Shown one piece after another: positions 1 through 11,972 of a stretch of 64,000 nt of DNA. The DNA comes from Plecoglossus altivelis (lineage: Eukaryota; Chordata; Actinopteri; Osmeriformes; Plecoglossidae), in assembly GCA_036571765.1 (NCBI GenBank), contig BROE01000011.1:7920712-7984711 (forward strand). The letters run 5' to 3'. The position numbers were made by a program, and so were the translations under genes. Within the stretch, counting starts at the first letter, position 1; every line of letters begins with the position of its first letter. The notes under the pieces are model-generated. The model searched no databases, was not told the DNA's origin, and worked only from the letters and a program-made list of their open reading frames with translations.

Positions 1-1935
1 TTGAAACTGTGTGTGTGTCTCCGTGCTGTGCTGGCTAGTGGACCCAAGGCGGTTAGCGCCATATGAAAGTCTAATGAGATGTCTATCGCCTCGCTCGCCA
101 ACGCCTCTCTTCTCCTCCCGGTGAGCCGGACCTCGGCTGAGATATGACACGACAGCGTCTGGCTGACACCTCGGGAATCGCAGAGCACCCCGGAAAAGGA
201 GGAGAGGGAGCAGCAGTGGAGGGGAGCGTGGGAGGGGGAGGAGGTGAGGAGGAGGGAGGAGGTGGGGAGGAGGGAGGAGGTGGCAGCCATGTGAGGTGAA
301 GGATGCGATCTGTCTACAGATATGTTTTTCCCCACCCCTCTCCCACCCCTGTGTGTGTAACCAGCCCCTACCTTCTCCAAGCTGTGTGGGAGTAAACTGG
401 GTTTAGTTTAGATTGCAAGTCAGAATTTCTCAGTGCAAAGACAGACACGTTTTATTAACGTCAAACTTTATTAGGTAAACTCTTTTCAAGTTCACTGAAG
501 AATTCTCAGCGATCGTCACGTCAATGTCACTTTGTCGCAACACCTACAATAACTATGACAAGATTATTTTGAAGTTTGATTAAGTGTTGTAAGACACGCT
601 GGGAGCGTGCCATTCTGACAGGACTCAAAGGAGTTTCGCTTCCAAACAGAAGTGTAAACCAATCTACTTAGCAACATATTGCGATGTGACATTCACAACA
701 GATATCAGACAACAAATTCACGCAACTGGTGAGAATGAGAACATTTGCCCAGGTTTCCCCTGAGCTGGTCTGCGTGGCAGGTAAGACATGACACTCTGTC
801 AGCTGGAACGCTTCAAGTGAGCTTTTTCTCCTTCTCCCAGAACATCTCAGCCATGGCATTCCACCTTTCTCTTGCGCCGGGGTATTGATCTGTACCTTTG
901 CAGCGTATCCATCTCATTGGACCAGAGGAATCCCTCAGGCCTGCTGAAGTGATGCTTGAAGAGATCACTAGGTAATGTGTGAAGTCACTCATCAGAATGA
1001 TCTGGCCCCCAGTCATACGTTTCTCTCTCTCTCTGCTAAAGGCTTGAAGCTTAGCCAGCATGATTCACATTTACATGTACGCATGCACACGTTCACACAC
1101 ATGTACATATTTAATCAGACTGCAATCTCCCTTTCCCCGTCATACATAAATGCAATACCATACACGCGCACACAGTACTTTAAATCATTCATTGCCATTG
1201 CTTTAAACAATCACCATCAAATCTCCTGTTGTCTGAAGTCATAGTGACAGAAACAATGTTTAACTGATGATAGTTTACAGGCAGCTGACTGGCACTGATA
1301 TATGAGTACATGAGCCATAATTACTGTCACACAGACCTAAAGAACATGAAAGTAGGAAGATTAGCATCCTTTAAAGTGTGAAGCGATACACGCACACACG
1401 CAAACACTCCTACAAACACATCCAAACACACACACATTCTTCCCTCCCCCGCTGTAACTCCTGGGAGTGCTGTACAGTACACGTGTGACTCCATTCAGAC
1501 TAATCCATCTCAATGGTGTCGACACATTACGTCTCAAGGATTGTCACACACTAATTACTCCTTAAGATAATCAGTGTGTGTGGCTAGCAAAGCAGTCCCC
1601 CCGCCGTCACGTGATCTTCCCGGGAATGAGATGTTTAATCTGCGGCTAGATCAGACCTTCTGGGACCGTGCAGGGGAGAGGGGATGGAGGGATGGCATTG
1701 GGGAAGCAGAGGAGGAGAGAGGGAGAGATGGAGGGATGAAGGGAGGGGGGGTGGAAATGAGAAGGAATTTGGGCATCTTAACAAACTCTTAATTACGTTC
1801 TCTCTCCTCTGGTGGTGGCAGGCGTAAATGGGGGTCCCCCAGGGGGGTGTTGATCCACTTTCTGATCTCCAGAACTCACAGCCGAGCGGCTGATCAAAAA
1901 GATAGAGCTCGGCCTAGATGCTTCAAACACATGGG

Positions 1936-1940
1936 ACCAT

Positions 1941-1972
<32 letters not shown>

Positions 1973-2230
1973 CCATTCTCTCTCTACCCTATCTCCCTCT
2001 TGCTCTCTCTCTCCCCTATCCCCCTCTTGCTCTCTCTATCTCCGCTCTTAAATTATTTCTTTCTCACTCTCTCTCCCTATACCCCTTTCTCTCTATCACT
2101 TTCCTCCTTTCTTTCTCACACTCCATCTGTCTCGCACACACTCCATCCTGATCCTTCCTTTGCCTTCTCACTTACTTCTTCTCTATCCTCTCCTCCTCCT
2201 TCCCTCCATTTGTGCCTCTCCAGGGCGCTG
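1936..2230. repeat. CT-rich polypyrimidine tract
   Basis: Starts as pure (CT)n at about 1942-1970 and decays into CTCTCC and CTTTCT mixtures. It produces overlapping artefactual open frames rich in Ser, Leu and Pro. Confidence 0.85.
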
Positions 2231-3400
2231 CCTTGTCGTTGAGCGGAAGTGAGCTTGGATTGTTGAAATCCGAGCAAAATTATTTAGGAGGGTGAAAATG
2301 ATGAAAGAAAGAAAGAGAGCAAGAAAGCGGAATACAGACAACAAGAGCAAGAGGGAGAGAAAGCACTGAATGACTCTGAGAATATCTAATGAGCGTTCTC
2401 ATGAGTGGCGCTGAAGGCAGTTGTCCTATTTATGAGGCAGAATTCATAGGAGATGACCTCCTCCCACGTTTATGCTGTTATAAAACACCAGGCGCAGCTT
2501 TGATGTTTGCCATCATCTGCCTCCCTTGGGACGTTGCTGAGCGGACGGCCCTTGCCAACACGCCACAGAGACAACAGGAAGTTCAAACGCTCGCTACCTG
2601 CTAGCGCGTAGCATGGGCTGGGGAGAAAAAGGGTTACATATGCTATTACATGTCACTGGAAAAGCCTTCACCAAACCTGGCAACCTCAATCCTCTGTGGA
2701 CAGACTCTTTTTTCTCCTTCTGTGCATCTAAATCTACACAGATACCTAAGTCTGGAAAGCTAGCAGAGTTTTTACAATGTGCAAATGTGGAGCATTTCTG
2801 TGAATGCATGTGAATGACAATGCACAGGCACAGAGCAATGAACGCATTCAACATATACATAATAACCTCAACAAAGGCAATGCACTCCACAGAAAGCCGA
2901 AGTCTGCATGCCTTTGAACTATGAGGACATCTCTGTACTCATGCAAAATAATATGTGGAAAGGCAGCATTAGGATGCACCGCCGGTAAATCGGAGGGAGG
3001 AAGAGAGATAGATGGAGCGAGAGAGAGAGCAAGAGTGAAAGAGCTTGAGAGAGCGAGGGGGAGAGAGCGCAGGTTTTTAAGTTGCTGTCACTGTGCTGTC
3101 ACCGTCTCTGTCAGAATAGATCCATCATTGCTCAGACACATCAGCCTGCGCATTTGCATGTGAGCAACGAGAGCCAGGCCTTATTACACATTCTGTTTCA
3201 CACTAACCCGCTCCTGCACCATGTCAGTTGGAGTGTCTCTGAGACCTGTGTGTGTGTGTGTGTGTGTGTCAGGGGATGACAGAGATGTGTCACGGCCTCC
3301 TGAGGCAATGAGGTGAGCAGAGGCATCCACCATTTTCCCAGGTGTGTTTCTGATCGGCCATCTTGTCAGGTATTCTGAGGCTGGGGTCTTTGTCTTCGTC

Positions 3401-3622
3401 CCAGTGCTCTCTCTCCGTCTGTCTGTCTGTCTGTCTGTCTATCTGTCTCTGTCTGTCTCTGTCTGTCTGTCTTTGTTTCTCTATCTGTCTCTGTGTCACT
3501 ATCTGTCTCTCTCTGTCTCTCTTTGTCTCTTTCTCTGTCTCTCTCTGTCTGTCTCTCTGTCTCTCTCTCTCTGTGTCTCAATCTGTCTCTGTTTATCTCT
3601 CTCTCTCTCTCTGTGTCTCTAT

Positions 3623-3658
<36 letters not shown>

Positions 3659-3862
3659 GTCTCTCTTTGTATCTGTCTTTGTCTCTCTGTGTCTCTGTCT
3701 GACTCGGTCTCTCTGTGTGTCTATCTTTGTCTCTCTCTTTGTGTTGTCTGTCTCTGTGTCATTCTTGTTCTGTCTGTGTGTGTCTCTCTCTGTCTGTCTC
3801 TCTGTCTCTCTGTCACTCACACTCTCTCTGTCTCTCTCTCTGTCTCTGTCTCTCTCTGGGTC
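3401..3862. repeat. Compound (TCTG)n/(CT)n microsatellite, about 460 bp
   Basis: Almost uninterrupted TCTG and TC units with occasional single-base changes. Up to six overlapping open frames, Ser/Leu/Val/Cys-rich on plus and Arg/Glu/Thr/Asp-rich on minus, are translation artefacts of the repeat. Confidence 0.95.
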
Positions 3863-3984
3863 TCCATCACAGTGGCAGGGCTAAAGCAACCATTAGCAGC
3901 ATAGTGCGTGTGTGTGCCTTGCGTGTGTGTGTCACATTTGTATGTCCACATGTGTGTATCTGTGTGCATATTTATCTGTATCTG

Positions 3985-4001
3985 TTGTGCAGCATAGTGT
4001 C

Positions 4002-4036
<35 letters not shown>

Positions 4037-4060
4037 TGGGTGTGTGAGGGTGTGTGTGAG
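3985..4060. repeat. (TG)n microsatellite
   Basis: Pure TG for about 30 bases, then TGTGAGTG variants. Confidence 0.9.
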
Positions 4061-4175
4061 TGTGAAGGTGTCAGGCAGTGCAACATGGGGGTGCAGATGC
4101 AGACAGTCCCCGTGTGAGATGGTCTCCGCTGGGACCCACACAGCTGTGGCACAGCATCAGGCCCTTAACGAGTCT

Positions 4176-4520
4176 TGAAACACACACACACGAGAAACTC
4201 CTACATAAACTCTCTCTCTCACACACACATTGTACTGTATACACAAACATAGACACACACATAAATACGGGCATTTGAAAATACACTCCTACCCACCTAC
4301 CCACACATACCCACGCACATATACTGTACATACACACATGCGCACACATAAACACACATGCACACACATACACATACATACACACACATGCACACACATA
4401 CACACACATAAACACACGTGCACACACATACACACACATAAACACACATGCACACACATACACACACATACACACACATACACACACATAAACACACATG
4501 CACACACATACACAGATGCA
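4176..4520. repeat. (CA)n with higher-order CACACATA units
   Basis: CA-rich tract. From about 4330 the units CACACATA, CACACATG and AACACACATG alternate in a regular higher-order pattern for about 190 bp. Confidence 0.95.
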
Positions 4521-4547
4521 TGAAGCAGTCTAGGTTCTCTTTAGTTT

Positions 4548-4553
4548 TTTATT
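4548..4553 (-). terminator. foxo6: Candidate foxo6 polyadenylation signal AATAAA
   Basis: Minus-strand AATAAA preceded by TGTAC and set in an AT-rich context about 2.73 kb after the stop codon, just before a long CA-rich microsatellite block. An earlier cryptic site could be used instead. Confidence 0.4.
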
Positions 4554-5204
4554 GTACAGTCACCAGATGGGCAGATACATCATTTTAGAAAAGAAATGGA
4601 TATTTGCTTGTCAAAAAAATTATAATACAATTTTGTCAATATAGATTATGTACAGAATGAGATGTCGTTAAAATGAAATAGCATTGTTTCTCTGTAATAA
4701 AGATGTCTAGGTGCTGAGGGATCCAGGGAGTCATTTACAGACTCATCCTCCCAACCAATAAATAGTCCGACCGGTATATTATTATGTATGCTGTGGCCAG
4801 GCAATATGAGCAACACCAGGCCGAGTTCTCAAATGTTATTTTTTTTCCTGTAATCAATTCTTGTACATCACTGTGCTACACACACACTCACAAAGAAGCT
4901 CAACACAGAAGTAGGCTGGAGACCACATTACAGTGGGGTTTACAACAATAAGGGCAATGAGGGGAAAGGAAAATAAACGCGTGAAGATTTGCCGTCCTCC
5001 CACTGCTTAGGTGAGGGGAGGAGAGAGGGTGCTGTCTGTTGGCAGCGCAGCAGAGCTGGCTGTGTAGCACGCCACATCTAGCCACATTCAAACGACCGTC
5101 TCTTTCTCTTTTTCTTTGCGAAAAGCAACCAGGCTGGAAAATCTCTGTCTCTCAGTTAACCGATGACTTCAGCCACTTCCCTCTCGACTCTCTCTCTCAA
5201 TCTC

Positions 5205-5239
<35 letters not shown>

Positions 5240-5259
5240 CTCTCTCTCTATCTCTCTCT

Positions 5260-5299
<40 letters not shown>

Positions 5300-7287
5300 G
5301 AGGTGCACCCTCTTCTTCCCCTTCCGTTCTCTGTCTTTCCTCTCCGGGCGTGAAGTGGGACAGGTGTCTGAGGCCGGGTGGGAGGGGAGAGGCCCCCCTC
5401 CCCCCACACTCCGTCTGTCTCCCATATGGGATGTAAAAATAAAACAGCAACACAAGAGCCCAAACCAGGCTGTACTGGAACAGGACAGACCACCTCACCA
5501 CCGTCACACCACGAGCACAAGAGAAGACAACAGCAGAGCCAAGGCCATCGGCCAGTGGTGATGTATGAACCGGGAGCTATTAGTGTCTTTAACCCTGACA
5601 GACCTGTAGCTAGCTCTCCTTCACGTCACATGGCAAGACCATCTCTCCAGCCCCTTGTGCTTTCTGAGGAGTGAGTTATGACTTGGTGGGCGATGAGCGA
5701 ACATGTACACACACTTGCATAAATCATCTGTCTTGTTGGGGGCTTAATTACGAGTGTTTACCCTCTCTGTAACCTCTGGATGGGAGGGGCTGATATGAGT
5801 ACGCCTGGCAGGGGGAGATAGCACCAAATACTTATCTGCTGACTGCGTGTTTGCCCGACTGGAATACACCAGAGTATAACAGCTAGGCTTTGACCCGGTT
5901 GTTCAAGTTTTTTTTTCTATTTGGCGGGGGCTGTGGTTGAAGGGGTAGGGTGGGGGGGGCTGAGGACATCTCTTCCATCAGCGCTAACATGAACCTGGCT
6001 GAGCTTGTTAAGCTGTTCTGGGGTGACAAGGTGGGGTGGGGGGAGCCACAAGCGAGCCAGGAGCAGAAGTCCCTACAGGACTCTCTGCAGGGCCCCGATT
6101 CGTTGCTTATTTCATTAGGAGGAAAGGTACATAAATCCACAAAATGGAGGGAGGGGGGGAGTGGGATGCAGGGAGAATATTTGCATTTCTCCTTTCCTCC
6201 TTCTCACCCCCCTCCACAACCACCACCATCCCCATCCTCCTCCATTTAGTGCAGTGACTTCAATCATCACTTTCGCCAAAACACATTAAGCCAGTGTGTC
6301 CGGGGGTGAGGAGAGAGGAGAGAGGGGAGAAAAGGAAGGGGGGCCGGAAAAAAAACCTGGAGTGTCGCATTCGATTTGCAATAGTGATGCATCACTGTGG
6401 CATTACTTTGCAGATTAAAGAGAGGAGGGAGGGGGGTTGCATCTGAGCGGAGGAGCGCTGATGGCTCTCTCCTGACGGATGCCTGTCCTCCTGACCCGCT
6501 TTAGGGGACACCGCACCCCAACCAGGGGACACTGGGACAGCGCCCAGACCCCCCACAGAGCCTCCGTCCCTGGATCCACCTTTTCCATCCACCCCTCTAT
6601 CCTCCATCTCTCCTTCCCCTCCCCCCTCCTCCCTCCCCTGCCTTCCAAACCTCACATGCAAAGCGTTCTGGGAGCGGCGTCAGGCCCAACACCTACTTAT
6701 GCAGCTGCTTGATCCTGTTCTCAAGTTGAAATATCGCCTCCTTTTCCTCTATCTTTTTTTTCCTTTCTTTTTTTAAGTAGGAGATGAGAAAGCGGTTTGC
6801 ATACATTAAACTTAAGCCAACACACAATGTGACTTGTCTCTGTCTTTGTGTTACTGCATGGATTCCAAAAGAAAAAAAGCATGGCATCTGTAAAGTGCTT
6901 GAGAGCTTACGGGACGAGCAGGAGGGAGGTGTTCAAAGCTGAAGACCAACGGGGGGACATGAACCTGAGGGAACAGGGAGCGTGTAGTCACAGCACACAG
7001 AGAGACACGAGACGAGAAAAAGAGAGTAAAACCGACAGGGCGAGTAAAAGAGAGGCAGGGGTGTAGGGGCTGCAGGAGGGGGGGGGGCAGGAATTTAAAG
7101 GGACGTCCTCGGGAAACAATATGACGAGACATATTTGTTCTTTTCTTTCTGAGCAACAGAATCACAGTCAGACAGTCAGTGGGTTGGTCCCAGTTTAACC
7201 GGTGCCTGCAGCTCGGTCTTTAGGGACAACTCTCCCCTGAAGTGTCTGGGTCCAGGAGGGGGGTGGGTGGCTGGGAGGGACCATCGT
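4554..7287 (-). other. foxo6: Probable foxo6 3' untranslated region
   Basis: About 2.7 kb lies between the foxo6 stop codon and the first well-placed AATAAA on the minus strand (4548-4553). FOXO genes generally have long 3' UTRs. The distal part (about 4560-4720) is AT-rich, with several TGTACA-type elements and long A/T runs typical of a 3' UTR end. A CT microsatellite (5188-5300) lies inside. The extent is inferred; no transcript evidence is available. Confidence 0.4.
5188..5300. repeat. (CT)n microsatellite in the probable foxo6 3' UTR
   Basis: Interrupted (CT)n with periodic CTCAATCT breaks. On the minus (transcript) strand it would be a GA-rich RNA tract. Confidence 0.9.
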
Positions 7288-8994
7288 TCACCCTGGCACC
7301 CAGCTCTGGCTGTTGTGTGCCTGGGGAGGTCCAGTGAAGGCCCCTAAGCTCATGCCCATCCCCATTCCCACCCCCTGGGACAGCGAACCGTCAAAGTTGA
7401 AGTCCATGCCCTCGGTGTCCATGAAGTCATTGAGAAGGATGGAGTCCACGTCACAGTCCAGCGTGTTGGGGAGGGTGTCCATATCGAGCTCCGACACCAT
7501 CCGGTGGTGTGGCTGGTGGTGCTGTCCGTGGTACCCGGAGCTGAGAGGGTGCTGGGGGTGGTGGTAGTAACCCTCCCAGCTGTCGTTCATGCCCTGCTGG
7601 TGGGCGCCGGGGTAGGGCTGGTGCCGGGGGTGGGGGTGAGGGGCGGAGGCCAGGCGGCAGGGATCCTGGGGCACATCCATGACGCTAGCGGGGTTGGGAG
7701 GCAGGGAGGGGGCAGAGGCCGGGAGGTGGGGGCGGGGGCCATAGTGGCTGGGGGTCTTGAGGCTGTAGGGCTGCAGGATGTCAGTGTTGACCCTCGGGGA
7801 GAGGGCCTGGGGTCGTGGCCCGCTCTGCTGCAGATGGTCATGCATGTGGTTGGGGTTGGAGCTGGGGTTGACTTTGTGGCTGTGGTTGTGTTCGTGACTC
7901 TGGTTGTAGTCATGTCCCGGGTGGTGCTTGTGACTGCGGTTGTAGTCAAGGTTAGAAAGGTGCTTCTGACCGTGATTGTGGTTCTGAAGGTGGCTGGGGT
8001 TCTGGTCAAGCACCGCACCATGACCGTTGTGCAGACCTGGGTTGTGAGTGTGTTCATGGTTGTGATTGTGGCTGCTGCGGTTCTGATTGTGGTTGTGTGA
8101 GCTGTGAACCCCGTTGGTTCCCTGGGTCAGGAGGGCATGGGTCTCACTGGCCTGGCCCAGCAGCAGCTCCTTACTGCAGTACTGGGGCCCTGCAGTCAGA
8201 AGGCTCTGCAGCGCGTTGTTCTCTGAGTAGGCCCTGAGTGGGCGCTGGAAGCTGGCCGGCTTGTTCTCCTGGATAGTCTGCATGGGGGCGTGGTGGCGCA
8301 GCATGGCCAGGGTGGTCTGGCCGTACACAGGGCCGCAGTACGACCCCTCTCCCTTGGGCCCCGGGACGTAGGGGTAACCATTGCACTTGAGCTGTTGGGC
8401 CTGGTGGGGGTACCCCCCCTCGTCCAGGCTGATGGCCCCCGTCAGGTCAGTGAGCTGGGGCAGCTCCACGGAGGGGCAGTGACCCCCAGTCCCAAGGGCC
8501 GGGGAGCGCGTGCTGGTGGGGCTGGGGTAGAGGCGAGGCGAGGCTGAGCAGGACAGCCCACCCTCCTCTGGTTCATCAGGCTCCGCCTCCGCCAGGATGG
8601 GTGACAGGCAGCCACTGAGGGTGGAGCCAGAAGAGGAGGTGCGTGAGTGGAGATCCGTCCACGCATCGTACTCCTCCCCTCCCACCCCCACGCCTCCTTT
8701 CCCCGCCGGGCTGCCGTGTTCAGGGGAGCCCTGGTGGCCAGGCCCCTGGCCCTGCCCCTGACCCTGACCCCGACCTTGACCCAGGCCCATAACCCCTGCT
8801 CTCTTCCTGCTGACCCGGCCTTTGGTCTTCAGGTACTTGGTGCCTCCGTTGTCTATGGATGCAGCTCTCCTCCGGGGGCCCTTCCCCATCTTCCCCCCCT
8901 CCGGGTTCAGCATCCACCAGGAGCTCTTGCCAGTGCCCTCATTCTGCACCCGGATGAAGCGCGTGTGCAAGGACAGGTTGTGCCTGATAGAGTT
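7288..8994 (-). CDS. foxo6: foxo6 coding exon 2 (forkhead recognition helix to C-terminus)
   Basis: Second and last coding exon, 568 codons plus stop, joined in phase 0 to the exon at 29546-30031 for a 730-residue protein, clearly longer than human FOXO6. Acceptor AG is at 8996-8995 after a strong pyrimidine tract. It opens with recognition helix NSIRHNLSLHTRFIRVQ (from residue 163), then wing 2 and the basic segment PRRRAASIDNG, whose Ser208 is the second AKT site. The third AKT site is degraded: His278 replaces the expected Arg at -5 before Ser283. Residues about 459-549 are a His/Asn-rich insert with 25 His in 91 residues. The transactivation motif DVDSILLNDFMD lies at 677-688, and the C-terminus SQSWVPG matches FOXO6. 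GQ repeats occupy about 234-246. Apparent ORFs on the opposite strand here are antisense shadows. Confidence 0.95.
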   Translation of the reverse strand, partial: NSIRHNLSLHTRFIRVQNEGTGKSSWWMLNPEGGKMGKGPRRRAASIDNGGTKYLKTKGRVSRKRAGVMGLGQGRGQGQGQGQGPGHQGSPEHGSPAGKGGVGVGGEEYDAWTDLHSRTSSSGSTLSGCLSPILAEAEPDEPEEGGLSCSASPRLYPSPTSTRSPALGTGGHCPSVELPQLTDLTGAISLDEGGYPHQAQQLKCNGYPYVPGPKGEGSYCGPVYGQTTLAMLRHHAPMQTIQENKPASFQRPLRAYSENNALQSLLTAGPQYCSKELLLGQASETHALLTQGTNGVHSSHNHNQNRSSHNHNHEHTHNPGLHNGHGAVLDQNPSHLQNHNHGQKHLSNLDYNRSHKHHPGHDYNQSHEHNHSHKVNPSSNPNHMHDHLQQSGPRPQALSPRVNTDILQPYSLKTPSHYGPRPHLPASAPSLPPNPASVMDVPQDPCRLASAPHPHPRHQPYPGAHQQGMNDSWEGYYHHPQHPLSSGYHGQHHQPHHRMVSELDMDTLPNTLDCDVDSILLNDFMDTEGMDFNFDGSLSQGVGMGMGMSLGAFTGPPQAHNSQSWVPG

Positions 8995-9509
8995 CTGGAT
9001 GATTGAGATAGATGGGAGAGAGAGTTGGAGGAGGGGAGGAGAAGAAGAAAAAAAGGAGCATTATCACTCGAGGGAGTATTTAGGGTCAAATAATCATTTT
9101 AGAAAGCATGCAATCTTTTCAAATGACGTTGAAAGTCTTTGGTGGGAGAGAAAGAGATTAAGACAAGAGATGGAATGGGAGAGAGAGAGCGAGAGAGAGG
9201 GAGAGAGAGAGACAGGGGAGAGAGAGATACAGAGGGAGAGGGATGAAAATGGGGGAGTCGGGGTGGAGTAAAGAGGGCAGGGAGAGTGAGGAGGGCCTCG
9301 GAGCTGCCTGGCCAATCAATACCTCCCCTGGCCAGCTTTCTCCTCTCTGCACGCGCTCACTGAGTCATAATACGGCCAACAACAGCGCCTCCACATCAAA
9401 CTATCACCAAGGTTACAGAAATGAATCACGCGTGGCAACCCAATCACAGACAGTTTCTATCGATTGTAGGGCCTCCAAAAATGAAACCCTGAGAGGCAGC
9501 CAGGGAGTG

Positions 9510-9562
9510 TTGAAGTGGAGGGGGTGAGGGAGGGGGTGAGGGAGGGGGTGAGGGAGGGGGGT
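9510..9562. repeat. GTGAGGGAGGGG tandem repeat
   Basis: Three to four copies of a 12-base G-rich unit just upstream (in transcript sense) of foxo6 exon 2. Confidence 0.8.
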
Positions 9563-11189
9563 CTGGGCTCTGATTTAGCAGCAGAGAGTCTGAAAGATCA
9601 CAAGATAAAACAGGAGAGGAATAACAGAGAGAGGCAGACTGAGAGAGGTGGGGGAGGGAGAAAAAATGAGACAGAAATGAGACAATTTAACCCTCCTTTA
9701 GAATCATGAGACAATTAATAGACCCACCAGGTTCACAGGCTGGGAAGGTTCTGTTGATATCATAGATGGGTTAGCATTGATCTGGCCTGTGTTCAGCGCG
9801 AGGTGCTAGGACCAGCCTCTGAAGATGCTTTGTCAGAAAGGTAGTCTAGAGAGCTGGTCTAGGGTTGGTAAGCTTGCCAAGCTGGAGAGAGAGAGTTTTC
9901 CTAAGATCTGACTCCAGAGCAGAGGAGAGTGCAAGAGGGATCCAAGACCTGTCTCTCTGACTGGCTGAGGACGGACGCTTCAGCCAAACCCTCGCTCTCT
10001 CTGCCATCACACCTCCGTGCTCACATACTTCTTCCCTCGTTTTATTATTTTTCCCCTTCAGCTTTCATCCCCTCATTCTTTTTTCTGATTTTTATAACCT
10101 CCCGCCCTTTTTTCTCCTCTATTTTCCTCTTGATACAGTATCTATCTCTTTTTCTCCCTTGTTCATTTCAAGCGTACTGGTTGCAATCTCTGTCTCCTGA
10201 TATCTCAAACCCTTCTCCATCTTCATTCCCTACCCGCCTCCTGTCCAATTTTCCTGCTCTCACTCTCATTCATCTCTTTCTCCCTCCCTCTCCCTCTCCC
10301 CTTTTCTCCACTCTCCCAGTCTCTCTCTCCCTGTCTATGTCCCTCACTTTCCCTATCGCTCTCTCCCTTTCCCCCTCTCTCTCCCTTTCTCCCCCGTCCC
10401 TTGTTCACGCCATCGCTCATTCTCTCTGTCTCCACATCCATCCTCTCGTCACCTTTTGCTGACATCATTTCCATTTCAAGCAAACACCAGAAACAAATAC
10501 AAGATGCAAATCTATATTCAAGAGCAGCTCTCCCAAACACACGGCGTCCTCACACATCGTGTGTACTCTAATACCCTCACCATGTTTAGCAGCCTACCTC
10601 ACAGTAAATTGGCCATTTACCACTAAATAGATTATGCTTCATTGTTGTCAATGCTGTTTTTCCAAAAGCATGACACCCCAAACAATGGATAATAGTTTCC
10701 TTGCCAAACATCTATGGCAGAATGCATCTTTAAGTGGTCGGCAAATCGTTGCTGTTTCCGGCTCGCCATTTTCGTAGACGCAGCTTAAAAGAAAAACTCT
10801 CTGGCCCCTCCGGCATGACTTCTAACAGGCAATTTCATCCAACCCTCCAGTGAAAACATGCAGCTTTGACTCCTAGTCTTTTCACAGGAGACAGAATCAG
10901 GATAAGTGAGGTGCATTTACTGTATGTTCCTTTGCCCCTCCGAGGGGTCCTCTCTTAAGAGTAAAAGCAAGGCTGTCCAATTGCATAAACAGCGGCAAAG
11001 GCAGATGATGACACGGCCAGACTGGGGCTGGGCACACAGCACGCCCACAGAGCCACAGACTTAATCAAAGCCAAATTGAATGATGGCGTCCTGCGAGCAA
11101 GGCCACGGATGAAGAGGGACCCACGTCAGGTGATCTGAGAGCGTTGCCCTGACAGGTTCCCGCTACCTCGACGACAGCTCCAGCTGAGC

Positions 11190-11203
11190 GTAACCATGGC
11201 AAC
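11190..11203. promoter_or_regulatory. RFX X-box palindrome in the foxo6 intron
   Basis: GTAACCATGGCAAC fits the RFX consensus GTNRCC-N(0-3)-RGYAAC exactly. It lies in a purine-rich region of the foxo6 intron. Confidence 0.4.
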
Positions 11204-11856
11204 TGAGTAAACCAAAAAAAGGAGGCAAAAAAGGAAGGAAAGAAAGAAAGAAGAGAGGAAAAAGAAGAGAAGAAGAAAGAGTGCAGTGTGGTGGGAAGGA
11301 GGAGAGATAGGAGGAGACAGGAGGTATGGAGGTATGGGGGCAGGAGAGAAGGGAGGAAGGCGAGAGGAGAGGGAGAGGGGGAGAGAAGAAGAGAGTTCCA
11401 GATGTTGTTTGATGCTGCAGGCAACTCCAAACAGTCTTTTATCTGACTCAGTCAGATTCCAGTTTGCCTATCCAGCAGGGAGACTCAATCAGCAGCCGTC
11501 ACCATGCCTCCCTACCTGTGCAGAGCAGTGATTAGCAAGTCAAGTGGGACTGCGAGGCGCCACATTGCCACCACGGTCTCCACCAGTGACCGCAGCTGCC
11601 AGCACTGGCCAAGCGCAGCTCAACCGCAGCACATCACCTCGTCAAATGACCGGGGCCAAGCACACAAATGAGCTCCGGTTAAGTGGCTAAGAGCCTTGTC
11701 ATTTCTCATGGATCTGATGTCACTCTTCCAAAAGCCAGGTCAAGTGTGCTCTCTGTGTTGACTTGTCACATAGATCTACACGGTAGCCAGGGAGCCTTGT
11801 GTGATGAGTGACAGACAGGCAGAAGCAGTGGGTGACCTCATCGGAATGTCCACACT

Positions 11857-11972
11857 CCTCGTCCTCGTCCTCCTCCACCTCCTCCTCATCGTTCTCCACC
11901 TCCTCCTCATCGTTCTCCACCTCCTCCTCCTCCCCCTCGTCATCTTCCACCTCCTCCTCTTCCTTCAGGAGA
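11857..11972. repeat. CTC-rich 21-bp tandem repeat
   Basis: Repeats of a unit containing CTCCTCATCGTTCTCCAC. On the minus strand it reads as an acidic EEVENDEEE-like chain, but it sits in an intron with no splice support and is treated as low-complexity DNA. Confidence 0.85.

Larger units (their letters stand above)
1..4540. other. Non-coding region downstream of foxo6
   Basis: No gene I can support. Simple repeats include a GAGG-rich tract (about 228-290), a CT tract (1940-2230), GA-rich 2990-3065, TG (3246-3270), a long TCTG/CT array (3401-3860), TG (3985-4060) and CA (4176-4520). One short exon-like segment on the minus strand (847-967) is discussed as a finding. Confidence 0.7.

Noticed and set aside
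3344..3904. Several overlapping 70-186 codon frames
   Set aside because: They are translations of a TCTG/CT microsatellite in all phases, composed almost only of Ser, Leu, Cys and Val.
7504..8100. 198-codon Val-rich open frame on the plus strand inside foxo6 exon 2
   Set aside because: It is the antisense of the His/Asn-rich repeat in foxo6 (CAC/AAC read backwards gives GTG/GTT). It has no independent start context or homology.
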